NCBI RefSeq assembly: GCF_000374325.1 | Contig: NZ_KB894085.1 | Coordinates: 1-64,000 of the forward strand | Direction: 5' to 3' | DNA: 64,000 bases | DNA from: Allofustis seminis DSM 15817 | Lineage (GTDB): Bacteria; Bacillota; Bacilli; Lactobacillales; Carnobacteriaceae_A | Part shown: piece after piece, positions 1-8,123 of the stretch | Numbering within the stretch: position 1 is the first letter of the stretch | Layout: each line of letters starts with the position of its first letter | The notes under the pieces: generated by a model | What the model saw: only the letters and a program-made list of their open reading frames with translations | What the model was told of the DNA's origin: nothing | Database searches by the model: none | Translations under genes and position numbers: made by a program

Positions 1-378
1 GGTCGAGTCAAAGAAGAACAAACAGTAACCATTAATGAAAACTACATCTCTGGTGTTACATTCCGACTTCATAGTGATCCAATGGCACCAATTGTTAAAC
101 TACAATCTGCCACTGCAACAGTTATTGACCAAGATGGTACCGGACTAAAAGGTCAGACTGTAGAAGTTTATGATGCCGACGGCACTCATGTTGGAACGAT
201 TACAACAGATGAACGTGGACTAGGATATGTTCACAATCTACTTGTTGGCAAAGATTATACCTTTAAATTAATGCTTGGCGGTCAAGTCAAAGAAGAAAAA
301 ACAGTAACTATTAATGAAAACTATATCTCAAGTGTTACATTCCGACTTCATAGTGAACCGATGACACCTCTTGTGCCA
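1..378 (+). repeat. 93-codon tandem repeat in surface protein
   Basis: Codons from base 1 (GRVKEEQTVTINENYIS) recur at 280 (GQVKEEKTVTINENYIS), giving a 279-nt period. The following HSDPMAPIV and HSEPMTPLV also match. Only one full unit and the end of another lie inside the window; more copies may lie upstream. Confidence 0.85.
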
Positions 379-603
379 GCAGAAGAAAAAGAAACAGACA
401 ATGAAAAAGACAACAAAAAAGATGAAGGTAAAGGAAATAAAAATAAAGAAAACGAAAAGGGCGACACTAAAGAAGGCAAAGAAAAAGATAACAAAAACAA
501 ATTGCCTAAAGCAGGTGCAGCCGTTGGTCTAGGTGCAGCTGTTGCCTATCTATTTTCTGGAATCGGTTTATATGGTGTAGCACATCGTAAAGAAGAACAA
601 TAA
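1..603 (+). CDS. LPXTG-type cell-wall surface protein, 5' truncated by window edge
   Basis: The reading frame is open from base 1, so the gene begins upstream; the ATG at 82 is internal. Two copies of a beta-sandwich-like unit are visible, the first cut by the window edge, resembling Cna_B/SpaA-type stalk repeats. A lysine/glutamate/asparagine-rich linker of about 40 residues follows. The sorting signal is LPKAG at 502-516, then a hydrophobic segment and a tail ending RKEEQ. LPKAG departs from LPKTG by Ala for Thr, a variant sortase A often tolerates. Expected role: covalent attachment to peptidoglycan after secretion, with repeats as a stalk or adhesive region. Ligand cannot be read. A bidirectional terminator follows. 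Confidence 0.85.
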   Translation, partial: GRVKEEQTVTINENYISGVTFRLHSDPMAPIVKLQSATATVIDQDGTGLKGQTVEVYDADGTHVGTITTDERGLGYVHNLLVGKDYTFKLMLGGQVKEEKTVTINENYISSVTFRLHSEPMTPLVPAEEKETDNEKDNKKDEGKGNKNKENEKGDTKEGKEKDNKNKLPKAGAAVGLGAAVAYLFSGIGLYGVAHRKEEQ

Positions 604-624
604 GATTAAAGCTTAAGACAATCT

Positions 625-657
625 AAAAAAAGGACGCTTTTAAAAGCGTCCTTTTTA
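625..657. terminator. Bidirectional intrinsic terminator
   Basis: A perfect 20-nt palindrome at 632-651 (GGACGCTTTT/AAAAGCGTCC) is flanked by A7 on the left and a T-run on the right. It serves both the surface-protein gene (+) and ahpF (-), which converge here. Confidence 0.9.
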
Positions 658-668
658 TTTGGCTTGAA

Positions 669-2204
669 TTAATGACGAATAAGATAATCGAATGCAGAGA
701 GTGAAGCAGTAGCACCAGCCCCTTCAGCAATAATAATTTGTTTAAAAGGCACATCAGTACAGTCACCTGCTGCAAAGATTCCGTCGACACTAGTTCTGCC
801 TTGGGCATCAATGACAATCTCGCCATAATCATTTAATTGTAGTGTATCATTTAAGAATTCAGTATTAGGATCAAGCCCAACTAGTATAAAGACCCCTTCA
901 ACCGATAAGTGGTGGCATTTTCCAGTTTGACGATCTTCATAGGTTAGTCCATTGACTTTTTGATCTCCCAAAATTTCTTTTGTGTTCGCATTCAAAATAA
1001 CATTGACATTATCCAGTGTAGCTAATTTATCTTGAAGTATTCGGTCAGCGTTCAAATGATCTCCAAATTCCAGAATGGTAACTTCTTGTACAATGTGGGA
1101 TAAATCAATGGCGGCTTCGATACCAGAGTTTCCACCTCCGATAATGGCAACGGATTTGTCTTTGAATAGTGGACCATCACAGTGAACGCAATAGGCAATT
1201 CCTTTATTTTTGAATTCCTGTTCACCAGGGACGTGAATGGATTTCCAGCGTGCCCCCGTTGCAACGATCAGCGTTTTGCTTTCAATAATGGAATGGTCGC
1301 TGAGGGTGATTTGGAAGACAGATTGTGCACTTTCTACATGAGTAGCGGCTACATTTTCCAAAAGTGTGACATCATAGTCCATCATATGGTTGCGACAGTT
1401 AGCCATATAAGTTTCGCCAGTCGTTAATGGTGTACCTGTAATGTTGGCAATTTCACTTGTTTCCATCACTTGACCGCCGAAATCTTTTGCGATAATGCCT
1501 GTCTTTAATCCTTTGCGAGCAGAATAGATTGCTGCAGTAATACCAGCTGGTCCGCCGCCAATAATGAATTGATCAAAGACATCAAGTTCATTATAACGTG
1601 CAAGCTCAGACTGTCCTAAGATAAGATCCAAGATATTATCTAATGTCTGCCGACCAGATATAAATTCTTTGCCATCTTTCATCACCGTTGGGACCGCCAT
1701 AATGCCCAATTTGTCCGTTAAATCTTGGAACATGCTCCCTTCAACCATTGTATGAGATACATTATCATTTAAAAGGCTTATAATGTTGAATGCTTGGACA
1801 ACATCAGGGCAATTGTGACAGCTCAATGATACAAAAGTAGTAAATGCTTGTTTTGTGTGAATGGCTGCAATACGCTCTCGCTGCTGGTCGGTAATTTTTG
1901 GTGCATGTCCACCTACTTGTAAAAGTGCCAATACTAATGATTCAAATTCATGGCCTAATGGCAACCCTGCAAAGACAATCCCTGTTTCGTAGTCTTGCCG
2001 ATCAATGGCAAAAGAAGGTGTGAGTGCCAAATCTGCTGAAACGACTGATATTTTGTCGGAGAGAGTAGCGATTTCGTTAACGAGCGCCGTCACTTTTTGT
2101 GATGATTCCGACTCATCGCTGGATAATCTGAGAATGACGGGATATTTCAGTAATTTTAAATATTCTTTTAGCTGCTCTTTTAATGACTGAGATAGAATCA
2201 TCAT
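669..2204 (-). CDS. ahpF: Alkyl hydroperoxide reductase subunit F (NADH:peroxiredoxin reductase)
   Basis: FAD-dependent flavoprotein that takes electrons from NADH and reduces AhpC. The N-terminal tandem thioredoxin folds carry CHNC at residues 129-132, the same positions as in E. coli AhpF. A thioredoxin-reductase-like part follows with GGGPAG (FAD), the redox motif CVHC, IIGGGNSG (NAD binding) and the C-terminal AAGDCTD motif. The frame is open up to 2261, but that extra stretch lies inside ahpC. The ATG at 2204-2202 overlaps the ahpC stop by one base (TAATG) and has AGGA upstream, so I start there: 511 aa, normal for AhpF. Translationally coupled to ahpC. Confidence 0.95.
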   Translation of the reverse strand: MMILSQSLKEQLKEYLKLLKYPVILRLSSDESESSQKVTALVNEIATLSDKISVVSADLALTPSFAIDRQDYETGIVFAGLPLGHEFESLVLALLQVGGHAPKITDQQRERIAAIHTKQAFTTFVSLSCHNCPDVVQAFNIISLLNDNVSHTMVEGSMFQDLTDKLGIMAVPTVMKDGKEFISGRQTLDNILDLILGQSELARYNELDVFDQFIIGGGPAGITAAIYSARKGLKTGIIAKDFGGQVMETSEIANITGTPLTTGETYMANCRNHMMDYDVTLLENVAATHVESAQSVFQITLSDHSIIESKTLIVATGARWKSIHVPGEQEFKNKGIAYCVHCDGPLFKDKSVAIIGGGNSGIEAAIDLSHIVQEVTILEFGDHLNADRILQDKLATLDNVNVILNANTKEILGDQKVNGLTYEDRQTGKCHHLSVEGVFILVGLDPNTEFLNDTLQLNDYGEIVIDAQGRTSVDGIFAAGDCTDVPFKQIIIAEGAGATASLSAFDYLIRH

Positions 2205-2773
2205 TAGATTTTTCCTACAAGATCTAGTCCGGGGGTCAATGTTTCGCCATTTTCTTTCCATTTAGCGGGGCAGACTTCTCCAGGATGCGTACGAACGTAG
2301 CGTGCGGCTTTGATTTTGTCGATCAGAACAGAAGCATCGCGGCCGATTCCGTCAGCATTGATCTCTACGGCTTGAACGATACCATCAGGATCAATGATAA
2401 AGGTTCCACGTTGTGCAAGGCCGGATTGTTCATCATAGACTTCAAAGAAGCGTGCAAGATGTCCACTAGGGTCGGCAATCATTTCGAATGTGATTTTTCC
2501 GATAGCATCGGAATGGTCATGCCATGCTTTATGGACGAAATGCGTATCTGTTGAGCAAGAGTAGGCGCGACAATCAAGTGCTTCAAGTGCTTCTACTTGT
2601 TCTTGTAAGTCCTCTAATTCTGTCGGGCAGACAAATGAAAAATCAGCAGGATAGAATAAGAGTACGCTCCAGTGTCCTTTGAAATCTTCATGAGTGAGTT
2701 CTACGAACTCATTGCATCCTCCGCAATAGGCATCTGCTTTAAATTCTATAATTTCTTTTCCAATAAGTGACAT
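2204..2773 (-). CDS. ahpC: Alkyl hydroperoxide reductase subunit C (2-Cys peroxiredoxin)
   Basis: Reduces H2O2 and organic peroxides in the cytosol; recycled by AhpF encoded just downstream. The peroxidatic cysteine is C49 in [13 protein letters not shown] and the resolving cysteine C168 in GEVCPAKW near the C terminus. Length is 189 aa, the usual AhpC size being about 187. Unusual: residues 17-20 read CGGC in a region where AhpC proteins I know have a cysteine-free FQNGKF-like stretch. The start has AGGAGG eight to nine bases upstream. First gene of the two-gene operon, with a promoter and PerR-like dyad upstream. Confidence 0.95.
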   Translation of the reverse strand: MSLIGKEIIEFKADAYCGGCNEFVELTHEDFKGHWSVLLFYPADFSFVCPTELEDLQEQVEALEALDCRAYSCSTDTHFVHKAWHDHSDAIGKITFEMIADPSGHLARFFEVYDEQSGLAQRGTFIIDPDGIVQAVEINADGIGRDASVLIDKIKAARYVRTHPGEVCPAKWKENGETLTPGLDLVGKI

Positions 2774-2824
2774 TTTTACAACCTCCTATTTTATTTGGTG
2801 CTATATTTTTAGACATGCTTTAAT

Positions 2825-2839
2825 ATAGAACCATTCTAA
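2825..2839 (-). promoter_or_regulatory. PerR-like operator candidate upstream of ahpC
   Basis: The dyad TAGAA-TGG-TTCTA (read on the minus strand) sits just downstream of the ahpC -10. Aligned to the Bacillus PerR consensus TTATAATNATTATAA it matches about 11 of 14 defined positions. Peroxide-responsive control of ahpCF is common, but the regulator is not in this window. Confidence 0.45.
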
Positions 2840-2842
2840 TGT

Positions 2843-2870
2843 AGTGTAGCACTTTTTTTGCTCAATTCAA
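2843..2870 (-). promoter_or_regulatory. Promoter of ahpCF
   Basis: Read on the minus strand: -35 TTGAAT at 2870-2865, 16-nt spacer, -10 TACACT at 2848-2843. It lies about 70 nt upstream of the ahpC start. Confidence 0.55.
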
Positions 2871-2935
2871 AATATTCCAACTGCCACAAGTTCATTTTTT
2901 GTTAAGGGCAGTGGGATAGGGAGTGATGGATGTAA

Positions 2936-3427
2936 TTATTTTTCCAGCCACTTTTCAATTTCATTCAATAATTGTTCAGATTGTGCAACGATAGTACCGC
3001 GTTTTTTAACGGCGCCTACGACATATAGATTAATATAGCTGAATTGCGATTCAGCCACTTCTTGTAAGGCATCAATTTTTTGTTGATTATTAAAATGACC
3101 TTGTCGTATATCACTATATAAGCCGATCATTGGGCGGTTTAAGTGATAATAATATCCAATTTCTGCTGCCAATCCAGGGTCAACAATGGCTCCGTCCATG
3201 ATGGCAACGAGTAAGTCGGCACGCTTTAAATATTCATTGTCCCCGTCAAAAATGTCAATGGAGTTCGCATATTGGCTTTTATCATTAATTGCATCATTTT
3301 CTTGTGGAAGATAGACATCAACATATTCACCAAAGCGTGAGCGGATTTGGTCTACTAAATAGGCGTTATAGCGTAATTCACTCTCAGAAAAAAGTGGACC
3401 GCCAAAATAAATCATTTTCTTATTCAT
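2936..3427 (-). CDS. Nucleoside 2-deoxyribosyltransferase family protein
   Basis: Expected to exchange the base of 2'-deoxyribonucleosides in cytosolic nucleoside salvage (PF05014-type). Visible family signatures in order: YFGGPLFSESE at the N terminus, LPQEND, then DLLVAIMDGAIVDPG running into LAAEIGYYY, whose glutamate is in the position of the catalytic nucleophile, then IGLYSDIR. Length is 163 aa, close to lactobacillar NDTs (about 157). Start supported by GGAGGA upstream. It is monocistronic and divergent from the hydrolase at 3560. The exact class (purine only, or purine and pyrimidine) cannot be told. Confidence 0.85.
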   Translation of the reverse strand: MNKKMIYFGGPLFSESELRYNAYLVDQIRSRFGEYVDVYLPQENDAINDKSQYANSIDIFDGDNEYLKRADLLVAIMDGAIVDPGLAAEIGYYYHLNRPMIGLYSDIRQGHFNNQQKIDALQEVAESQFSYINLYVVGAVKKRGTIVAQSEQLLNEIEKWLEK

Positions 3428-3454
3428 AATATTCCTCCATTTCTAATCGAAATT

Positions 3455-3460
3455 ATCATA
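3455..3460 (-). promoter_or_regulatory. Extended -10 element for the deoxyribosyltransferase gene
   Basis: On the minus strand TGa-TATGAT lies about 30 nt upstream of the start. No good -35 is seen. Confidence 0.4.
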
Positions 3461-3504
3461 TCATTAGTCGCATAAAATTAGAAATAAAATCAATAGCTGT
3501 TTCG

Positions 3505-3533
3505 TTGATTCATGCCATTATTTTAAGTATATT
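3505..3533 (+). promoter_or_regulatory. Promoter of the C26-type hydrolase
   Basis: -35 TTGATT (3505-3510), 17-nt spacer, -10 TATATT (3528-3533). Confidence 0.6.
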
Positions 3534-3559
3534 AAATGAAACAAATAGGAGGCGACAGC

Positions 3560-4288
3560 ATGGCACCTTTTATCGGGATTACAACTTACCAAAAAATTGA
3601 TGGCGATGGGCGAAGTTATGATACGTTGCCAAGAGTATCAGCGGAGAAAGCTTTTGAAGAAGCCGTCTGGCAAGTAGGAGGCATTCCTATATTTTTACCT
3701 GAGGTAGAGCATGTTGATCAAGCAAAAATGCTTTGCACTAAAATTGACGGCCTTATCATTATTGGTGGTCCAGATGTGGATCCCGGGCTATATCATGAAG
3801 ATGCTCACAAAGAAATAGGTCATATCGATTACAAACGTGACAAGAGCGACTTGGCATATATTCAAGTGGCGGACGAATTAAAATTACCGATACTTGGAAT
3901 TTGTCGAGGATTGCAGCTACTGAATGTAGCCTTCGGAGGAACGTTATATCAAGATTTGGCACAATGTGGTAGCTGGGAAATCCAGCACGATCAAAAAACG
4001 CCCGTATCGGAACCAATTCATGCAGTGAATGTCAGCAAGGATAGTATGCTCTATGCGGCTGTAGGCACAGATGAAATTTGGGTGAATTCTGTGCATCATC
4101 AAGCCATTAAATCATTGAGTTCGAAGTTCAAAGTTACAAGCAGAAGTCGCGATCATATTATCGAAGCGATTGAATCTAAAGAAGGACATCATATTTTAGC
4201 AGTGCAGTGGCATCCTGAATTATTATTCAAAACGTGCCATCATGGACAAGCGATTTTTCGCTGGTTGATTTTAGCGGCAGGAGATTGA
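3560..4288 (+). CDS. Gamma-glutamyl-gamma-aminobutyrate hydrolase-like class I glutamine amidotransferase (peptidase C26)
   Basis: PuuD-like cytosolic hydrolase of gamma-glutamyl compounds. Visible: GITTYQK near the N terminus, IIIGGPDVDP, the nucleophile elbow LGICRGLQLLN (catalytic Cys), and AVQWHPE supplying the catalytic His and Glu. An ATG at 3536 is in frame, but AGGAGG lies between it and the ATG at 3560, so I start at 3560 (242 aa, normal size). Family members act on gamma-Glu-GABA or other gamma-glutamyl amides. The lactic acid bacterial substrate is generally unknown and no putrescine genes are nearby. Confidence 0.85.
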   Translation: MAPFIGITTYQKIDGDGRSYDTLPRVSAEKAFEEAVWQVGGIPIFLPEVEHVDQAKMLCTKIDGLIIIGGPDVDPGLYHEDAHKEIGHIDYKRDKSDLAYIQVADELKLPILGICRGLQLLNVAFGGTLYQDLAQCGSWEIQHDQKTPVSEPIHAVNVSKDSMLYAAVGTDEIWVNSVHHQAIKSLSSKFKVTSRSRDHIIEAIESKEGHHILAVQWHPELLFKTCHHGQAIFRWLILAAGD

Positions 4289-4308
4289 TTAAGATCTTTT
4301 CTAAAATT

Positions 4309-4337
4309 TTGAAGTTTGGTGTCATCTATTGTATGAT
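4309..4337 (+). promoter_or_regulatory. Promoter of the antiporter-DUF368 operon
   Basis: -35 TTGAAG (4309-4314), 17-nt spacer, -10 TATGAT (4332-4337). Confidence 0.65.
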
Positions 4338-4371
4338 AGCACGTATTGAGTTGAAGTAGGGAAGTGTTAAG

Positions 4372-5586
4372 GTGTTAGTATCATTAGTTATATTATGTGG
4401 TCTTTGTATGGGGATGGAACGCTTGCTCCGTTTTTTACATTTGCCGCGGCTTATTAGTTATCTATTAGTAGGTATGCTCATTGGACCATATGGTTTGAAT
4501 ATTATAAGTGTCAGCTTGCAGGAGTCATCTGCATTATTACGGACGATTGCTTTAATTATTATTTTAGTGCGTGCAGGGTTGTCGCTAGATTTATCACAAT
4601 TGAATACTTTAAAGCGTCCTATGATTTTGCTGTCATTTGTGCCAGCGTTGTTTGAGATGATCGGTTATGTTATGCTTGCACCCTTTATTCTCGGAATTAA
4701 TTATGCGGAGGCACTACTTATGGGAACAGTACTAGCCGCTGTATCTCCTGCCGTTATCGTGCCACGCATGATTGACTTAGAGCAAAAAGGATTAGGCGTT
4801 GATAAGGGAATTCCATCTCTTGTCTTGGCAGGTGCTTCCCTTGATGATATTGCCGTATTAGTTGTCTTTAGTTCTGCTCTACGTTTTGTTAAAGCGGGGC
4901 AATTTAATGGTTGGGATCTTTTGAAGATTCCACTGAATATTGTACTCGGTATTGCCGTTGGTGTATGTGTTGGTTGGATTGTTAGCATCATCTACCATAA
5001 GATTGTAGCGCATTTTAGTTGGCCGCAAGTGGTTTTAACGGTTGGAACTTTTGGTGTGGCTTTTATTGTTTATCAAGGAGAAACATATCTTTCACACTGG
5101 CTTCCTTATTCAGGACTATTGGCTGTTATGACCTTATTTATTATCATGAATCGAAGATTAACCTCTCAAACCGTAGAAAAATTATCGCAGCATTATCAGA
5201 AAATGTGGGGCTTAGGTGAGATGGTTTTGTTCGGATTAGTGGGTGCTTTGGTTAATATTCCTTATGCGATGATTGCTGGTCCACAAGTTTTACTTCTGAT
5301 TGGATTGACATTAATCTTTCGTGTAGGTGCTGTAATATTATCCCTTATGGGCACTCCGCTTACATTTAAAGAGCGCTTTTTTGTTTGTATTGCATATTTA
5401 CCGAAAGCTACAGTTCAAGCAGCAATTGGCGGAATCCCTTTAGCAGAAGGACTCTTGAGTGGGCAAATGATACTCACGACTTCAATATGGGGAATTTTGT
5501 TGACAGCGCCGCTTGGAGCATGGTCAATTGATCGATTGGCGCCTATTTTTTTGAAAAAAAGAAAAGATAAAATGGAGAGTATATGA
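4372..5586 (+). CDS. Cation:proton antiporter (Na+/H+ exchanger family)
   Basis: Polytopic membrane protein of 404 aa with about 12 hydrophobic segments. It exchanges cytosolic Na+ or K+ for external H+. Visible: LPRLISYLLVGMLIGPYGLN in the first segments, RAGLSLD after the fourth, VLAAVSPAVIVPRM in the ion-translocation region and GASLDDIAVLVVFSSA, whose adjacent aspartates are typical of CPA-type antiporters. No C-terminal RCK/TrkA domain is present. It starts at GTG behind TAGGGAAG. The stop overlaps the DUF368 gene start by four bases (ATGA), implying coupled translation. Ion specificity cannot be read from sequence. Confidence 0.85.
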   Translation: MLVSLVILCGLCMGMERLLRFLHLPRLISYLLVGMLIGPYGLNIISVSLQESSALLRTIALIIILVRAGLSLDLSQLNTLKRPMILLSFVPALFEMIGYVMLAPFILGINYAEALLMGTVLAAVSPAVIVPRMIDLEQKGLGVDKGIPSLVLAGASLDDIAVLVVFSSALRFVKAGQFNGWDLLKIPLNIVLGIAVGVCVGWIVSIIYHKIVAHFSWPQVVLTVGTFGVAFIVYQGETYLSHWLPYSGLLAVMTLFIIMNRRLTSQTVEKLSQHYQKMWGLGEMVLFGLVGALVNIPYAMIAGPQVLLLIGLTLIFRVGAVILSLMGTPLTFKERFFVCIAYLPKATVQAAIGGIPLAEGLLSGQMILTTSIWGILLTAPLGAWSIDRLAPIFLKKRKDKMESI

Positions 5587-6482
5587 TGAATAGTTTACGA
5601 TTAGTAATTTATGGCATGCTTTTTGGAATTGCAAATATTATTCCGGGGGTCAGCGGCGGAACGATGGCTGCCTCTTTAGGATTTTATGATGAGTTAATTC
5701 GCAGTATTTCGAATCTGAAGAGAGATTGGGAAAAAAGCTTGCGCTTTTTAGCTCCTTTATTTTTAGGGGCGGTGTTAGGGTTGATTTTCTTCTCTTATTC
5801 AGTAGAATTTTTGTTGAAAAATTTTCCGCTTCCAACAGCATTAGCCTTTATTGGATTGATTTTTGGTGGATTGCCACTGCTGATTCAATCTTTCCAAAAA
5901 AGCCTTCAAAATAAAAAAAGAACACTTAATATTGGGCATCTGCTTATTTTTGCATTGTTTTTTGGGGTCATTGTTTGGATGAGTTATGTGAATAGTAGCG
6001 ACTTGGACAGTCATCACTTAGTATTCAATTCCCAAGAAATCATCAGTTTGATTTTAGTTGGAATGACAGGTGCTGCTGCAATGGTTATTCCAGGAGTGAG
6101 TGGTTCTTTAGTTTTTATGATTTTTGGTTATTATTATGTCATTATTCAAACGTTGAACCGTTTCTTTTCTGGTCTTAAGTCATTGGATATTAATGTACTC
6201 ATTCACTCGGCAAAATTTCTCTTTTCATTTGGGGTAGGGGTTTTGCTTGGGATATTTCTTATGAGCAAATTAATGGAATATCTTTTTGAATATTATCCAT
6301 CTTTTACATATAGTGGCATTCTGGGACTGGTTGCTGCTTCTCCGATTGCAGTACTTAAAAATACTCAAGCGCTTGCTAATTTTAATGGATCAACAGACAG
6401 TATTCCTTTACTTATTGGATTAGTGATTGCTGGGGCATTAGGGTATATGACTTACTATTTAGGACGATCCAGCGAAAAATAA
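5583..6482 (+). CDS. DUF368 membrane protein, putative undecaprenyl-phosphate translocase (PopT family)
   Basis: Integral membrane protein of 299 aa with about 8-9 hydrophobic segments. It carries the duplicated family signature: IIPGVSGGTMA near residue 20 and VIPGVSGSLVF near residue 170, an inverted-repeat arrangement of two half-sites. DUF368 proteins were shown to return the lipid carrier undecaprenyl phosphate across the cytoplasmic membrane for wall and teichoic acid synthesis. The start ATG overlaps the antiporter stop (ATGA), so both are made from one mRNA. That link suggests ion or pH homeostasis is tied to carrier recycling. Family assignment is firm; the transport role here is by family. 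Confidence 0.85.
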   Translation: MMNSLRLVIYGMLFGIANIIPGVSGGTMAASLGFYDELIRSISNLKRDWEKSLRFLAPLFLGAVLGLIFFSYSVEFLLKNFPLPTALAFIGLIFGGLPLLIQSFQKSLQNKKRTLNIGHLLIFALFFGVIVWMSYVNSSDLDSHHLVFNSQEIISLILVGMTGAAAMVIPGVSGSLVFMIFGYYYVIIQTLNRFFSGLKSLDINVLIHSAKFLFSFGVGVLLGIFLMSKLMEYLFEYYPSFTYSGILGLVAASPIAVLKNTQALANFNGSTDSIPLLIGLVIAGALGYMTYYLGRSSEK

Positions 6483-6568
6483 ATCATTCTCTTAATCAAA
6501 CCATTGGAAATGGTGGCACAAAAAAATTATATTTACAGTAGTAATCTCATAAAAAAGGAGAAATGCAG

Positions 6569-7948
6569 ATGAATATAATTTTATCGCTGCTTATTTTCGG
6601 TGTGATTTTAATTGTTTTGAATGTTATGGCACGCCGACATATCCCTTATGCGACCCGTGTATTTACGGGATTAGGGTTAGGGGTCATTTTTGGACTAGCC
6701 CTTCAATGGTTTTTCGGTGCAACATCTGAAACAATTTCGAAAATTATCGCTTGGACTAATCTTGTGGGAGAAGGCTATGTCTTATTTTTACAGATGTTAG
6801 TTATCCCACTTGTTTTTATTTCTATGGTGCGTGCTTTTACTACAATGGAAGAAGATAGTGCTATTGGCAAGATTGGCGCACATGTTCTGGCACTTTTAGT
6901 TGGAACCGTCATGATTGCAGCAATTGTTGGAATGGCAAGTGTGCTTTTATTTCATTTAGATGGTGCAACATTCACTCAAGGCGTGGCAGAGTCTGCGCGT
7001 ATTGAGGGATTATATGATCAACAAGCGCAAGTGGTCAATTTGACTTTGCCACAACAAATTCTTCAATTTATTCCTAAAAATGTCTTTGAAGATTTTGCGG
7101 GCTTGCGGCCAACGAGTACTATTTCTGTCGTAATTTTTTCGATTTTTGTTGGAACAGCCTATCGAGGCGTTCGGCGAAAACAACCAGAACATGCGTTGAT
7201 TTTTGAGAAAATGATTGATAGCTTTCATGCAATTGTCATGCGCATTGTAACACTTGTTTTGCGCTTGGCTCCTTATGGCATTTTTGCGTTGATGACCAAG
7301 ATGATGGCGACTTCCAGCGGATCAGCAATGATCAATTTGGGAACATTTGTAGTGGCTCTTTATGTTGCACTGGCAGTGATGTTCGGTATTCATTTGCTAG
7401 TGCTATTATTATTTGGTATCTCTCCTATTCAATATATTAAAAAAGCTGCTCCCATTTTAAGTTTTGCCTTTACATCTCGTTCTAGTGCAGGTGCCTTGCC
7501 TTTTAATATTAGAACACAAGTGGATGTATTAGGAGTAGATGCACCGACTGCGAACTTTTCGGCAACATTTGGACTTTCGATTGGTCAAAATGGCTGTGCC
7601 GGAATTTATCCAGCGATGCTTATTGCAATGGTGACACCAACTGCTGGCATCGATATTACTAACCCAATATATGGATTAACCGTTATAGGTACTATTGCGA
7701 TTTCATCATTTGGTGTTGCTGGCGTAGGTGGAGGGGCTACCTTTGCGGCTTTGATTGCCTTTGGAACATTAGGGCTTCCAGTAGAGATGATAGGTCTTCT
7801 TGTATCCGTTGAACCAATTATTGACATGGGACGGACTGCACTTAATGTTAGTGATAGTATGATTGCAGGACTTGTAACATCAAAACGTCTAGGCTTTTTG
7901 GATGAAAAAGTTCTCCATGATGACCAAGCAACCGTAACAGTTGAATAA
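6569..7948 (+). CDS. tcyP: L-cystine/dicarboxylate:cation symporter (DAACS family), TcyP-like
   Basis: Membrane symporter of 459 aa, close to Bacillus TcyP (about 463). Visible: an N-terminal LNVMARRHIPYATRVFTGLG, the FTSRSSAGALPFN serine-rich re-entrant loop, the NFSATFGLSIGQNGCAGIYP stretch and the substrate-binding GVAGVGGGATFA region. These are DAACS hallmarks in the cystine-specific version. An ATG at 6563 is only two bases from AAGGAG; the ATG at 6569 is eight bases away and is chosen. It likely imports cystine as sulfur source and thiol precursor, consistent with the glutathione reductase gene elsewhere in the window. Cystine specificity is inferred from similarity. Confidence 0.8.
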   Translation: MNIILSLLIFGVILIVLNVMARRHIPYATRVFTGLGLGVIFGLALQWFFGATSETISKIIAWTNLVGEGYVLFLQMLVIPLVFISMVRAFTTMEEDSAIGKIGAHVLALLVGTVMIAAIVGMASVLLFHLDGATFTQGVAESARIEGLYDQQAQVVNLTLPQQILQFIPKNVFEDFAGLRPTSTISVVIFSIFVGTAYRGVRRKQPEHALIFEKMIDSFHAIVMRIVTLVLRLAPYGIFALMTKMMATSSGSAMINLGTFVVALYVALAVMFGIHLLVLLLFGISPIQYIKKAAPILSFAFTSRSSAGALPFNIRTQVDVLGVDAPTANFSATFGLSIGQNGCAGIYPAMLIAMVTPTAGIDITNPIYGLTVIGTIAISSFGVAGVGGGATFAALIAFGTLGLPVEMIGLLVSVEPIIDMGRTALNVSDSMIAGLVTSKRLGFLDEKVLHDDQATVTVE

Positions 7949-7954
7949 TAAAAA

Positions 7955-8033
7955 AACGTATCGACTTTTTAAAGAAATAGCATTAGCGACCATTTTTAGT
8001 TGATGATTTTTAGCTTTAAAGAGGTGATACGTT
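7955..8033. terminator. Long imperfect inverted repeat between tcyP and ctsR
   Basis: Arms of 20 nt at 7955-7974 and 8014-8033 pair with three mismatches (shared AACGTATC at the outer ends), enclosing 39 nt. A-rich sequence precedes and T-rich sequence follows, so it may terminate tcyP transcription. Its right end abuts the ctsR promoter. Confidence 0.5.
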
Positions 8034-8057
8034 ATTTTAATTTGTTAAGATATTTGG

Positions 8058-8063
8058 TATACT
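8058..8063 (+). promoter_or_regulatory. Extended -10 of the ctsR-clpC promoter
   Basis: TGg-TATACT; the -35 is weak (TTTAAT at 8036-8041, 16-nt spacer). The CtsR operator begins seven bases downstream. Confidence 0.65.
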
Positions 8064-8069
8064 AGACAT

Positions 8070-8086
8070 AGTCAAACAAGGTCAAA
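8070..8086 (+). promoter_or_regulatory. CtsR operator
   Basis: AGTCAAA-CAA-GGTCAAA is the direct heptad repeat bound by CtsR, matching the consensus RGTCAAANANRGTCAAA at every position except one base inside the spacer. It covers the predicted start of transcription, so CtsR should repress its own operon until heat or protein stress. Confidence 0.93.
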
Positions 8087-8123
8087 AACAGGAGGTGGAA
8101 GTTTCCCTAGGAGGAGACCGCAT

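Noticed and set aside
82-603. ATG at 82 as the start of the surface protein
   Set aside because: Frame is open to base 1 and encodes the previous repeat; the ATG has no SD.
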